Positions 7,434 through 16,782 of a stretch of DNA of 64,000 nucleotides are shown here, piece after piece (positions within the stretch are counted from its first letter, which is position 1; the number at the start of each line of letters is the position of its first letter). The notes under the pieces are model-generated. The model had not been told where the DNA came from, made no database searches, and was given only the letters and a program-made list of their open reading frames with translations. The DNA is taken from the NCBI GenBank assembly GCA_963677175.2, contig CAXXES010000007.1, positions 248,001 to 312,000 of the forward strand, given 5' to 3'. The translations under genes were made by a program, and so were the position numbers. This DNA comes from Sunxiuqinia sp963677175 (GTDB taxonomy: Bacteria; Bacteroidota; Bacteroidia; Bacteroidales; Prolixibacteraceae).

Positions 7434-9806
7434 TTACAACCTGTTAAGTTCTTCCGAATTACCGGAGCGTTCCTTCACTGAAGATCTGAATCGGTTGAGA
7501 TTGTATCGTATTCCAACCTTTATATAAGTGAGATCCTGGTCGCTTTTTATTCCTGAAACAATTGTTCCATACCTGTCTTCCCAATGGTTAGCCTCTCCGG
7601 TGTTCAATATATCATTTGCGGTTAACGACAACAGTAGTTTTTGCTTGAATAATTTCAGTTTAGCACCTGCCGATAAACGATAGTTGCTATAGAAGTATGT
7701 TATTTCATCTTCGCCGTCGCTCTGAAAATCGAAATCACAGTTTAACATCATATTTCGGGTCAGATTAATTTCATTTCGTATAGAAAGATACCACATAGCT
7801 TTGTTTCTGATAATCGTGGAGTTCAGATAGGGTATTTCAGAATAGGGTTTCTCCATATCAATTTCAACATTTCCAGAATAAAATTTAAATGATTTTGCGA
7901 AAGTTGCCCCCAACAAGAAAGCCCTGCTGTTGTCAATGTTATTGTACGACCAAACCAATATGTCCGGGTTGGTTTGGTCATTTACCGCATTATTCACAAT
8001 ATGGTTGTGTTTCCACGTATGTCCCAGAGTAAGATGAAGGTTGTCGAAAAAGGTACACCCCAGTTCTATGTTATGGCTATATGCAGGCTTAAGAAAAGGG
8101 TTTCCAACCATATACGCAAGAGAATCCATATACGACATATTGGGGTTTATCTGTAAAAAAGACGGACGTGTAATTCTCCGGGAATAACTCAGGTTGACGC
8201 TGAGTTTTTCCGAAGGGTTGAAATCAACTGAGCAACTTGGGAAAAAGTTCCGGTAAGTAGTATCGATTACTGAACCACTTGCTTTGACGTGAGAATCGGT
8301 ATTTTCAAAACGCAAACCTCCTTCAATAGAAAAACGACCTGCTTGTTTTTCCAATTGAAAATATCCTGCAGCAATTTTATCATCAATCTCGCTATTTTCG
8401 GAATAGTTGAATGTGTTTTTGTTTATGTCGAACGAAGAACTCTCCCCATTGGATACTACATTTGAATAACGTCCGCCTGCCGTAGCTGTGATAAATCGGA
8501 ACAGACTTAATTTATAATCTGTCCTTACAGAGTAGACATGATAGTCGCTGTTGCTTTTTATGTTGTACTTGAAATCAGAGAGACTGTTCATGTTTAATTC
8601 GTGAATAAGACCTTCTTCTGTATTGCTTTTATAGGAATATCCTAAAATGACAGAAAGGTTGTTTAGTGTGTCCGGGTTTAAATTATAGCTCAATGTCGTG
8701 TTATAAAGCCTGGTTTCACGTATTTCGTCTTCTGCTATTTGCCGTGCTGATTCAGATGTATCCGTCTTTTTTATAAGCTGCTCCTTATTGGCCTCCTTGT
8801 TCTTATCGTTCCAGAGAGCATTGAATTGAATGCCAAAGATGTGTTTTTCGTTAATTTGGAAGTCGTTTCCGGAAAATAGCCTGTGTATTTTATAAGTATA
8901 TTCGCTTATTTCATCAACTTCATTGCTCAGATCATATTCGGATTGGGTTTGTCGCTCGTACGAATAATGGTAGTCTCGAAAGCTGTGAAGTCCATAAGAA
9001 TAACTGACAAGGTTGGCCCATTTGGCGCTTTTCTGATTCATTTGTAATCCAGTGGAATTTCTGAATCTGCGTCCGTGGGTGGTGGTGTTGTGAATCAACC
9101 ATGAAAGATTGTCGAGTTTTGCCCTTTTGGTTTTTATGTGCACGACCGCATGCCCTGCTGCGCTGTATCTGGCTGAAGGGTTTCTGTCTATTTCTATTTT
9201 GTTGATGTCGGCTGACTGTAGGGCTTCCAGTTCATCATTCGATACAACTTCCCTGTTGTTGATATAGATAACAGGTGCTCCTTTTCCGAATACTTTAATA
9301 TTATTGTTGTTGTCGATAATCAGACCCGGACTTTTCTTTAGAACATCGACCAGCGAGCCGGCATCACTTAGCGTAGTCCCCTGTACATTAATAATCAATT
9401 TACCTGTTTCCTGTGTGAATAAGGGACGCTTGGCTGTAACTTCAATTTCGCCTATTGTAGCAACATCTTCGGTCAATACCAGAGTTCCAATGTCAATGCG
9501 CGGTTCGTTTTCTTTTATGGAAAAATTCCTGCTTACGGGTTTATACCCAAGACATGATATTTGTAATATATAGTGATCTGCCTTTTCCAAAGTCAGCTCG
9601 AAATAACCATCAGTAAAAGCTCCACCTTTTATAACAGACGAATCCCGGGCCGAAAATAGTGCAACAGTAAAATATTTCAACGGCTTCTGCCTGTCATCGG
9701 TTACGTTCCCTGAAAGGACTGTTTCATTAATTGCAAATACATTGATACAAACAAATACCTGGAAGAAAGCTAGAAAAGTGGATGTTAAGAATGCGGAAGT
9801 ACGCAT
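7434..9806 (-). CDS. Outer-membrane beta-barrel protein (TonB-receptor-like, cassette-linked)
   Basis: A 790-residue protein with a signal peptide (1-25), a CarboxypepD_reg-like domain (about 30-115), a plug-like region (about 125-230, with GTTLSDAGSLVDVLKKSPG and VFGKGAPVIYINNREV) and a long barrel region rich in alternating aromatic strands (about 230-790; the OMP_b-brl family layout). No TonB box was recognised with confidence. It is the last intact gene of the run rSAM-OMP-C39-HlyD-OMP and directly precedes a C39 scar. Such barrels usually import ligands with TonB; here four lie beside peptide-export genes, so export or self-uptake of the peptide are both possible. Confidence 0.85.
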   Translation of the reverse strand: MRTSAFLTSTFLAFFQVFVCINVFAINETVLSGNVTDDRQKPLKYFTVALFSARDSSVIKGGAFTDGYFELTLEKADHYILQISCLGYKPVSRNFSIKENEPRIDIGTLVLTEDVATIGEIEVTAKRPLFTQETGKLIINVQGTTLSDAGSLVDVLKKSPGLIIDNNNNIKVFGKGAPVIYINNREVVSNDELEALQSADINKIEIDRNPSARYSAAGHAVVHIKTKRAKLDNLSWLIHNTTTHGRRFRNSTGLQMNQKSAKWANLVSYSYGLHSFRDYHYSYERQTQSEYDLSNEVDEISEYTYKIHRLFSGNDFQINEKHIFGIQFNALWNDKNKEANKEQLIKKTDTSESARQIAEDEIRETRLYNTTLSYNLNPDTLNNLSVILGYSYKSNTEEGLIHELNMNSLSDFKYNIKSNSDYHVYSVRTDYKLSLFRFITATAGGRYSNVVSNGESSSFDINKNTFNYSENSEIDDKIAAGYFQLEKQAGRFSIEGGLRFENTDSHVKASGSVIDTTYRNFFPSCSVDFNPSEKLSVNLSYSRRITRPSFLQINPNMSYMDSLAYMVGNPFLKPAYSHNIELGCTFFDNLHLTLGHTWKHNHIVNNAVNDQTNPDILVWSYNNIDNSRAFLLGATFAKSFKFYSGNVEIDMEKPYSEIPYLNSTIIRNKAMWYLSIRNEINLTRNMMLNCDFDFQSDGEDEITYFYSNYRLSAGAKLKLFKQKLLLSLTANDILNTGEANHWEDRYGTIVSGIKSDQDLTYIKVGIRYNLNRFRSSVKERSGNSEELNRL

Positions 9807-9854
9807 GATTTTTTGTTTTTATTTTGTTGTTCGTAAAAAATTTCCAATATCATT

Positions 9855-10319
9855 TCAGTTATTCAGTATATACTCAATCAAATTGGTTTTACCGGTATAA
9901 ACAGTTGCCTGCCCATCTTTTATAGGTTCATCGAGCTTGAAAACTACATCCTCGAAAATACCCTGAACTTGAAAGTAACTGTGCTCTTTGTTTATATGCA
10001 GTGTGGTATCTATATGCTGGACGGTTGTAGCAAAGCAGTTCATGCTATGCACCGTTATCACAAGTTTTTGCCCCGATTCCAGGTATTTTAATTTGTTATA
10101 GGGTACTTCAATGGAATAATGCACGCGTGTGTTTTCTATATATAGTGTTGCCGGGGCATCAATAGTGCGGTCAAACTTAAAGAAGGTTGCTCCTAAGAGT
10201 AGTGCCAAAACAACTACAAATATGATGGTAATTCCTATCCTGATTATTTTTGACGGTATTTGTCCGATAATATTGCGGACTTTCTCGCTGCGCAATTCGA
10301 TGTCTTTGGTTTCGTCCAT
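9855..10319 (-). CDS. Short HlyD-like adaptor without coiled-coil hairpin
   Basis: A 154-residue protein with a cytoplasmic start (SEKVRNIIGQIPSKIIRIG), one transmembrane helix (about 27-50) and a beta-rich periplasmic part. The IIGxIPSKIIRxG start and the FDRTIDAPATLYIE segment after the membrane helix are typical of Bacteroidota HlyD-type proteins paired with C39 ABC exporters. The lipoyl halves and the long helical hairpin of normal adaptors (about 350-400 residues) are missing, and what remains resembles the membrane-proximal beta-barrel. It is 2 bp downstream of the C39 ABC gene at 10322 and 48 bp upstream of an outer-membrane barrel gene, so it may bridge these two directly. Confidence 0.7.
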   Translation of the reverse strand: MDETKDIELRSEKVRNIIGQIPSKIIRIGITIIFVVVLALLLGATFFKFDRTIDAPATLYIENTRVHYSIEVPYNKLKYLESGQKLVITVHSMNCFATTVQHIDTTLHINKEHSYFQVQGIFEDVVFKLDEPIKDGQATVYTGKTNLIEYILNN

Positions 10320-10321
10320 TT

Positions 10322-12538
10322 TTAGCTTCCTAACTCCAATTGATTTTTTACGAGCTTATAATACTTCCCTTTTAATGCAGCAAGCTCTTTATGTGTTCCT
10401 TTCTCCACGATATACCCATTGTCCAAAACAACGATCTGATCGGCATTTTTTACGGTACTTAACCTATGGGCTACAACAACGACCGTTTTACCCTTATAAA
10501 ATTCTTGTAGATTCTCCAATATGGTTTTTTCACTATTGGCATCAAGAGCATTGGTGGCTTCGTCAAAAAACAAAAAATCAGGGTCTTTGTATACAGCACG
10601 GGCTATTAAAATACGCTGGCGCTGTCCCTGGCTAATACCTTGCCCTTCCTCCCCAATAGTCGTATTATATGCCAATGGCATTTGGCTGACGAATTGATGA
10701 ATGCAGGCTGTTTCAGCAGCGTGTCTCAAACGCTTGGTATCAATGGTTGTGTCTGATGTGGTAATGTTACGGGCAATCGACTCAGAAAAAATGTAACCAT
10801 CCTGCATAACAGCGCCACATTGGCCGCGCCACCATTCGGGATTGAATTTTTCAAGAGGTTGATTTCCGACACTTATCTCGCCCTTCTGTGGGGTATAGTA
10901 GCCTAGCAACAGTTTTATAAGAGTAGTTTTTCCACTACCGCTTGCGCCTACAATGGCTGTTATTTTACCTTGCGGTATCTCAAGGTTGATATTATCTAAT
11001 ACCATTTTCCCCAAAGCGTTCTCATAACCAAAGGATACGTTTTTTAGATTAACACTTTTATGGGTGAAATTTTTGGATGAATAAATTGTTTTGCTGTCTT
11101 TATCTTCATCTTCCTTCTGGTGTATTTCGTTCATGCGATCAAGGCTGATGCTTACATCCTGCCATTGATAAACAAAATGCATAATCTGCTCGACCGGGCT
11201 GTTCAACTGCCCAATGATATATTGTACCGATAACATCATGCCAAGTGTCAGCTCACCCTGAATAACAGCAGTAGCAGCTAATACCGTTATTAAAACATTT
11301 TTGGTTTCGTTAATAAGAATACTCCCTGCTTCCTGCGATTGTTGCAGGGTAAGGGCTTGCATATTTACTTCAAACAGATCAGCCTGTGTGTCTTCCCATT
11401 CCCAACGCTTGCTTTGTTCATAGCTTTGTAGCTTTATTTCCTGCATGCCATTTATAAGCTGATAAGTCTTGTTTCGGTTTATAGCTTGTTGTTCAAAGGT
11501 TTTATAATCGAGTACCTGGCGTTTTTTTAGAAAGAACAGGATCCATACGCCATAAAGGATACTGCCTGCAAGAAAAACGAGGAATATTTTCAGGTTGTAG
11601 ATGAGCAGCACAATGCCAAACACCAGGAAACTGAACACGGAAAACAATAGGTTAAGGGTTTGGGCTGTCAGAAAACTTTCAATACGACGATGGTCTTCAA
11701 TGCGTTGCAAAAGGTCCCCCAGGAGCTTGACATCGAAAAAGCTCATGGGCAGCTTCATTAGCTTAATAAAAAAGTCGGATATAAGCGATACATTGATGCG
11801 GGTACTGATGTGCAGCAATATGCGGCGGCGTATAAAATCGATACTAGCCCTGCCTAAAAGCATCATCAGTTGTGCCAACAGGATAAGCCATACAAAACCG
11901 ATATCTTTATTGGCAATACCGTTATCGACTATTGCCTGTGTAAGAAAGGGGAATATCAGTTGCATTAAGCTGCCTGCCAGTAAGCCGATGATTAGCTGTA
12001 CAAACAATTTCTTGTAACGGGCAAAATATTTGGAAAGGAATGCAAATTTACTGCTTTTCTTTATATGAGTTTCTCCTTCTTGCTCATAAAACTTTGGCGT
12101 GGGTTCCAGGAGTAGGGCAATCCCCTTTTCCTCTTTGTTGGTGGTCGTGCTTATCCAATGGGTGGAGAATTCGCCCTGCGTATATTTTAACATCCCTTTG
12201 CCAGGATCGGCTATATGGAAAATGTGCTGTTTGCGCTTTTGAGTTATTTTAAGAAGTACAACAAAGTGGTTCTGATTCCAATGTAAAATGCAGGGCAACG
12301 GGGCTTGTTTTGCCAGTTTCTCAAGTGTAAACAGCCCGCCCAATGTTCTAAAACCCAGCTTTTCGGCAGCTTTGCTAATACCCAATAGCGAAACACCGTC
12401 TTTGCCAATAAACGTTTTTTGTCGTAAATGCTCTAATGAATAATTAAGCCCATACCAACTTGCCACCATGCCTAAGGAGGCTGGACCACAGTCCATTACG
12501 TCGAATTGTTTTTGGAAAAGGAGCTTTTTCATATCCAT
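10322..12538 (-). CDS. C39 peptidase-containing ABC transporter (peptide exporter)
   Basis: A 738-residue exporter. The C39 domain has Gln11, Cys17 (MDCGPASL), His91 (QNHFVVL) and Asp111 (HIADPGKG). Next come the membrane domain (about 170-450) and an ATPase with Walker A GASGSGKTT, signature ISQGQRQR, Walker B FLFFDEATNALD and H-loop VAHRLST. The signature has Gln instead of the common Gly, seen in other members. ATG at 12538 is used; 12532 is possible. It lies 8 bp after the OMP gene and in one run with the radical SAM enzyme at 14870-16132, so it should cleave and export the product of the 16180-16377 precursor or of another one in trans. Confidence 0.93.
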   Translation of the reverse strand: MDMKKLLFQKQFDVMDCGPASLGMVASWYGLNYSLEHLRQKTFIGKDGVSLLGISKAAEKLGFRTLGGLFTLEKLAKQAPLPCILHWNQNHFVVLLKITQKRKQHIFHIADPGKGMLKYTQGEFSTHWISTTTNKEEKGIALLLEPTPKFYEQEGETHIKKSSKFAFLSKYFARYKKLFVQLIIGLLAGSLMQLIFPFLTQAIVDNGIANKDIGFVWLILLAQLMMLLGRASIDFIRRRILLHISTRINVSLISDFFIKLMKLPMSFFDVKLLGDLLQRIEDHRRIESFLTAQTLNLLFSVFSFLVFGIVLLIYNLKIFLVFLAGSILYGVWILFFLKKRQVLDYKTFEQQAINRNKTYQLINGMQEIKLQSYEQSKRWEWEDTQADLFEVNMQALTLQQSQEAGSILINETKNVLITVLAATAVIQGELTLGMMLSVQYIIGQLNSPVEQIMHFVYQWQDVSISLDRMNEIHQKEDEDKDSKTIYSSKNFTHKSVNLKNVSFGYENALGKMVLDNINLEIPQGKITAIVGASGSGKTTLIKLLLGYYTPQKGEISVGNQPLEKFNPEWWRGQCGAVMQDGYIFSESIARNITTSDTTIDTKRLRHAAETACIHQFVSQMPLAYNTTIGEEGQGISQGQRQRILIARAVYKDPDFLFFDEATNALDANSEKTILENLQEFYKGKTVVVVAHRLSTVKNADQIVVLDNGYIVEKGTHKELAALKGKYYKLVKNQLELGS

Positions 12539-12546
12539 GCTATGTA

Positions 12547-14880
12547 TTAATCTGCTCTTTCCAATATTTCCTTGTTTCCTTGTTTGAAATTAACTTTATT
12601 GACTTTCGTAGCGAACTTATAAGCAAGCCTGAACCTTATTCCCCTGGAATCATAATCTCCTCTTGAGCCTGATTCAATATTCACATATTTTTCATCCCAA
12701 TTATTCCAGTTCGAACCATTTAGCAGGTCGAATCCTTCTACGGTTACAGCCAATTTGTTATCAAAATATTTTCCGGTAATCCCTATCTTCAGGTTATTAT
12801 ATGAATGTTGATGGGTTAAGTCGTAGTACGCTGATGAATTATAGGTAAACGAACTATAAATTGAGAATAGCATTTTGAGATTATATTCACCATTTAATGA
12901 TAAATTCCAAGAAGGTTCATCATTTGTTATTTTCTTGTTTAAATAAGGGATCTCAACTTTCGGAAATAGAACGCCTGTTACCGCATTTACAGATAGTTTT
13001 TTAAATGTTTTACTCGCATTAAATTCGATTGAAAATTCCTTAGAACTTTTAACGTTGATTGGAGACATTATTGTTAGATCCGGATTGTCACTACTGCTTA
13101 AAAGAGTTTGTGCTCTTTGGTTTTTCATATCCGAGTATGTAAAAGAAAGAGCATAATCACCCGAATAAATCGCCTCAAAATAATAATCGTTGATATAGGT
13201 TGGTTGAATATAAGGATTTCCTGAGATATAAGTTAGAGAATCAAAGTAATGAATTGTCGGATCTAACTCCCTGAAGCTTGGACGGGATATTTTTTTTGAA
13301 TACCCTGCGACAAACTCAAATTGATCATTCGGGAAGTACGTAAAATCAGCAGAGCCAAGCAGGTCTGAGAATTGCCAAGTTGTATCTGCGGCAGAATATA
13401 CCTTTGTTGAAGCTGTTTCATACCTTATACCCATATTTAATTCCGAATTTTCAAATGCCCTTTGACCGTTTAAAAACAGTCCCAGAATTTCATCTTTTAA
13501 TGTGGTTTGATTGTTAAATTCAGAATTGGATGACAAGGTTTCATAGTGATTGTTAACATTGCTATAATTAGCTCCAAGTGTACTGTTAATTTTAGCCACT
13601 GTCAAAACATTATAAGTCACTGAACCTGTATATATTTTATATCGACTTTGTGACTGCAAAGATGTATTTAGAATTGTTCCTGAGTTAATATTGGTTTCGT
13701 CAAACTTTTCATTCTTTTCTCCGTTTCGGATGGCATAATCGGATGTGATAAACAAGTATGATTTGTCATTAACGTTGTATTTGTAATTTGCACTAAAGCT
13801 ATTCAGTTTTGGGGTTGATTCAGAATACTGCATTATATTTCTCTTTATCAGGCTATTTTTTTCTAGTATTTGATCTTTGTTCGTTTCATCTTCCAAGTCG
13901 AGGAATTTTCCCATGTACTGAAAGCCTAATATTGATTTCTTTGACAAATCAATGTTTGACCTCAGGTAAAATGCATTTGAAAAACCTTTGGTGACAGTGG
14001 TGTAATCAGAGTTATTTCTCAAAACGTAGTCTGATTGGTAGTTATTCAGGTATGAGCTTTCGTAGAGCCTTTCGGTTGAATAATGTCCTGAATACGCAAG
14101 TTGTGTTGAGAATATTCCTTTTTTTAAATTTGCAGACAACATCGCCTTATCGGACACCTCTCTTTTTATATACAAGTCATTTGAGAACTCACCTCCAAAC
14201 CTTTCGTCGGTGTTTTTAGACGTGGTTATATTTATGACAGCATTCGTGTTCCCTTCATAAATAACAGAAGGCCTTCTGTCTACAGTTAATTTTTTTATAT
14301 CCGATGACTTGACAAGTTCCAGTTCCTCTTTGTTAATCACCTTTCTCCCATCGATATATATAGCCGGGATACCTTTCCCAATGACTTTAAATTCACCTTC
14401 TCTACTTTCAATTACCCCAGGTGTACGTTTTAATAAATCTTCTACCGTACCAGCTTCGCTTAATGTTGTTTCTTTTACATTAATTACAAGCTTACTCCCC
14501 TTAATTTTTAATATTGGGGCTTTTGCAGTGACGGTAACTTCAGAAAGTAAATCAGGTTCAACATTTATAAGTCCAAGCTGTATTGATTCACTTGAATGCA
14601 CGATATAAATTAATGTATCTCTGAAACTTAGCCCTGAGAGCTTTAGCAAGATGTCTTCAGAGCTTTCGTTGATGACCGCAAACTCCCCGTCTAAGAAGAA
14701 GTTACCACTAATTAATGTACTATCGGCGGCATTTAGAAGCAATGCGTTACATGCAGAGCTTTCTCCATTTACTCTTAAATATCCTGTTATTATTTGACCG
14801 AAAGAAGGCAGTGTTGCTTTGCACAATAGTACGACGATAAGCAATAATCTTCGAATAGAAGCATAGTTCTTATAATTCAT
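12547..14880 (-). CDS. Outer-membrane beta-barrel protein (TonB-receptor-like, rSAM-linked)
   Basis: A 777-residue protein with a signal peptide (1-28), a beta-sandwich N-terminal domain (about 30-110, poorly conserved), a plug-like region (LVINVKETTLSEAGTVEDLL, then FKVIGKGIPAIYIDGRKV) and a C-terminal barrel. Its start overlaps the end of the radical SAM gene by 11 bp, and the C39 exporter starts 8 bp after its stop, so the three are almost certainly co-translated. It is a paralogue of the products of 7434, 17668 and 21724. The tight coupling ties it functionally to the modified peptide. Confidence 0.87.
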   Translation of the reverse strand: MNYKNYASIRRLLLIVVLLCKATLPSFGQIITGYLRVNGESSACNALLLNAADSTLISGNFFLDGEFAVINESSEDILLKLSGLSFRDTLIYIVHSSESIQLGLINVEPDLLSEVTVTAKAPILKIKGSKLVINVKETTLSEAGTVEDLLKRTPGVIESREGEFKVIGKGIPAIYIDGRKVINKEELELVKSSDIKKLTVDRRPSVIYEGNTNAVINITTSKNTDERFGGEFSNDLYIKREVSDKAMLSANLKKGIFSTQLAYSGHYSTERLYESSYLNNYQSDYVLRNNSDYTTVTKGFSNAFYLRSNIDLSKKSILGFQYMGKFLDLEDETNKDQILEKNSLIKRNIMQYSESTPKLNSFSANYKYNVNDKSYLFITSDYAIRNGEKNEKFDETNINSGTILNTSLQSQSRYKIYTGSVTYNVLTVAKINSTLGANYSNVNNHYETLSSNSEFNNQTTLKDEILGLFLNGQRAFENSELNMGIRYETASTKVYSAADTTWQFSDLLGSADFTYFPNDQFEFVAGYSKKISRPSFRELDPTIHYFDSLTYISGNPYIQPTYINDYYFEAIYSGDYALSFTYSDMKNQRAQTLLSSSDNPDLTIMSPINVKSSKEFSIEFNASKTFKKLSVNAVTGVLFPKVEIPYLNKKITNDEPSWNLSLNGEYNLKMLFSIYSSFTYNSSAYYDLTHQHSYNNLKIGITGKYFDNKLAVTVEGFDLLNGSNWNNWDEKYVNIESGSRGDYDSRGIRFRLAYKFATKVNKVNFKQGNKEILERAD

Positions 14881-16132
14881 AACTTTTGTAGAAATGAGGT
14901 AACAAATTTTCTAGTTCGGTTTTCAAGAAAGAACAAGCTTTTCGATTCTTTTCAATGTTATCAATCGGGCATCCTCCACCACAAATTGGAAACACGTTAC
15001 ATTCGATACATTCAAGGTCTTCAAAAGGGTCTTTTTCAAAAATAGAAGCAGCAAGCTTTTTTAATGAGAGATGGCCTGAGACTACGTTCCCAATTCGCTT
15101 GTCTGGATTGCCTAAATGCTCTATGCATTTGAAAATATCGCCCTTATCATCGATTGCAAAACAATTTGTACTCCTGTACATACAGGGGTATGCCTTGTTT
15201 GGTAAAACAGGAGTGTGTTTATTTTTCTTATCAAGGTTCAATAAGTCCACAATGTTCTGAAAATTATCAAATGATGTATTACATATTGATTTCGTGTCGA
15301 AACTTGTCCTGTCTTGAATTATATTATATCCTATTCGTAATTTTTTGTTATCCATTTCTGTTGGAAATTCATCATTGAAATATTGTAACACATCTGAATA
15401 GGATGAGTTATTTGTTTGGTCGATTGCTACCTGTATGGTTATGGGAATTGATGTTGTTCTCAATAAATTTCGTATGTTTTCGATAATTACATTGAATGAG
15501 CCTTTTTTTGTATGTTTAAAAAAGCGTCTGCTATTATGAGTTTTTATCATTCCATCAAGTGAAATCTGGATATTAGTTAGATTAAGTTCTTTTAAATGAG
15601 TTCTTTTAGATTTAGTCAACAAACTCCCATTTGTTATCATAGAAGATTTGAATTGAATATTTTTGTTTTTTAATTTTTGAGCTATTGAGAGAATTTGTCT
15701 AAATCCCAAAAGAGGTTCTCCTCCAAACCAAATAATAAATATTTCTTGATCTGAGTTTTTTTCGATAAAATTAACAATCGAATCCTCAACCTCTACAGGC
15801 ATCGTATCTTTACGTTTCTCTTTACCTTCAAAACAATAAAAGCAAGAGAAATTACAATCCATTGTAGGAGCAATATATATGGTTATTCCTTTATCGCAAT
15901 ATATCAAGTTATTAGACTGAAGCCTATATAGATACAAATCTTCTTTATCGCTAGATATTATACCTTCCGATTTCAAAATTTCCTTTATATCAAAATGAGA
16001 GTTGGAATTATTGCTCAAAATGCTATCGTAAATTTTTGTCGAGATTTTTATGAAAGCTCCCGAAAGAGAATTAAATATAAATGTATCCTCTGTATTACGG
16101 TTAATGATATTGTAGCGAGAAAGGTTATTCAT
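14870..16132 (-). CDS. Radical SAM/SPASM peptide maturase
   Basis: A 420-residue enzyme if started at the ATG at 16132; an upstream in-frame start at 16219 would overlap the terminator and precursor and is rejected. Residues 1-80 resemble a peptide-binding RRE-like start. The radical SAM cluster motif is Cys93-x3-Cys97-x2-Cys100 (DCNFSCFYCFEG), followed by WFGGEPLLG. The C-terminal SPASM region has Cys-rich segments (CIECNVFPICGGGCP, then KACSF) binding auxiliary Fe-S clusters. Such enzymes build thioether or C-C crosslinks in RiPPs. The precursor at 16180-16377, with three Cys in its core, lies just upstream but carries a stop in its leader. Confidence 0.9.
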   Translation of the reverse strand: MNNLSRYNIINRNTEDTFIFNSLSGAFIKISTKIYDSILSNNSNSHFDIKEILKSEGIISSDKEDLYLYRLQSNNLIYCDKGITIYIAPTMDCNFSCFYCFEGKEKRKDTMPVEVEDSIVNFIEKNSDQEIFIIWFGGEPLLGFRQILSIAQKLKNKNIQFKSSMITNGSLLTKSKRTHLKELNLTNIQISLDGMIKTHNSRRFFKHTKKGSFNVIIENIRNLLRTTSIPITIQVAIDQTNNSSYSDVLQYFNDEFPTEMDNKKLRIGYNIIQDRTSFDTKSICNTSFDNFQNIVDLLNLDKKNKHTPVLPNKAYPCMYRSTNCFAIDDKGDIFKCIEHLGNPDKRIGNVVSGHLSLKKLAASIFEKDPFEDLECIECNVFPICGGGCPIDNIEKNRKACSFLKTELENLLPHFYKSYEL

Positions 16133-16146
16133 TAAAAAAAAATTAA

Positions 16147-16171
16147 GGTTACTGGCATTTTGCCAGTAACC
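16147..16171 (-). terminator. Intrinsic terminator between precursor and radical SAM gene
   Basis: A perfect 11-bp stem (GGTTACTGGCA, loop of 3) followed on the minus strand by a TTAATTTTTTTTT tract that ends at the ATG of the maturase gene. It lies 9 bp after the precursor stop. Expression of the enzyme needs read-through. Confidence 0.85.
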
Positions 16172-16179
16172 ATTGTTAA

Positions 16180-16377
16180 TTAAGAAAGTGATTGGAGTGC
16201 CGGACCACTGTATCCACATCTACAACGAAATGTAGAATAACCTCGTCGGCAACTAACATCGACATCCTGATCCATGCTCATAGAAGAAAGTCCTCCTTTA
16301 ATCAGACTTAAAGAATGTTCATTTTAGAGATCTTCCTCATTTGAAGGAGTTGCTTTTTTAAGAATCTCAATCTTCAT
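16180..16377 (-). pseudogene. Radical-SAM-linked Cys-rich precursor, interrupted by in-frame TAA
   Basis: Reading from the ATG at 16377 gives MKIEILKKATPSNEEDL, then TAA at 16324-16326, then NEHSLSLIKGG and a core beginning LSSMSMDQDVDVSCRRGY and ending RCRCGYSGPALQSLS, stop at 16180. The frame on both sides of the stop is one continuous precursor with a GG leader end and three Cys in the core. A single AAA-to-TAA change would explain it (DLKNEH). No ATG that would give a useful leader lies downstream of the stop. It may be a recent inactivation, a strain-specific mutation, recoding or an assembly error. The position, HU-LytTR-precursor-terminator-enzyme, is the same as for the intact 26173-26343. 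Confidence 0.65.
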
Positions 16378-16456
16378 AATTCTAAGATTTTAATTTAAAC
16401 AGAATGAGTGCTACTTTGACGGAACTCATCGCCATTTGAAATTCAGCGGGCATAGC

Positions 16457-16720
16457 TTAAAAGTGCTTCCAAGAATTGCGCGACACCTTATGTATGCTCC
16501 CGCCTTTTAAGATTATTTGCCTTTTAGACTTTTTATCCACAAAGTATTTCGTGTTGAATATTGTATAGCTGTTTATGTGAATGAAATCCAGTTCTTTAAG
16601 TTTGTCGTGTATCTGAAATAAAGCATATCTTATTTCAATAATTTGATTGTCAGTACTGAAAGCAAAACAACTTTGTCCATTACCAACTATAAATACTACA
16701 TTTTGATAGTCTATACACAT
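16457..16720 (-). CDS. Stand-alone LytTR DNA-binding domain protein (copy 1)
   Basis: An 87-residue protein that consists of little more than a LytTR DNA-binding fold: beta-strand start (YQNVVFIVGNGQSCFAFS), helix (LFQIHDKLKE), then FIHINSYTIFNTKYF (the FvRihrSyiVN motif) and the closing ILKGGSIHKVSR. No receiver domain. LytTR domains (AgrA, ComE, PlnC) bind direct repeats with about 21-bp spacing and often control bacteriocin genes. It differs from the copy at 26418-26681 at five positions. It lies between the HU-like gene and the precursor. Confidence 0.75.
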   Translation of the reverse strand: MCIDYQNVVFIVGNGQSCFAFSTDNQIIEIRYALFQIHDKLKELDFIHINSYTIFNTKYFVDKKSKRQIILKGGSIHKVSRNSWKHF

Positions 16721-16782
16721 TATGCAAAATCCGTCAGGGTTTGCACTGCTGGCCCGGAATTTACAATCCGGGCCTCGCAGGT

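Noticed and set aside
10129..10635. 168-codon plus-strand frame over the mini-adaptor and C39 exporter
   Set aside because: Antisense to two clearly conserved genes.
16133..16219. Upstream extension of the radical SAM gene by 29 codons
   Set aside because: It would translate the terminator and overlap the precursor end; the ATG at 16132 gives the family-type N-terminus.
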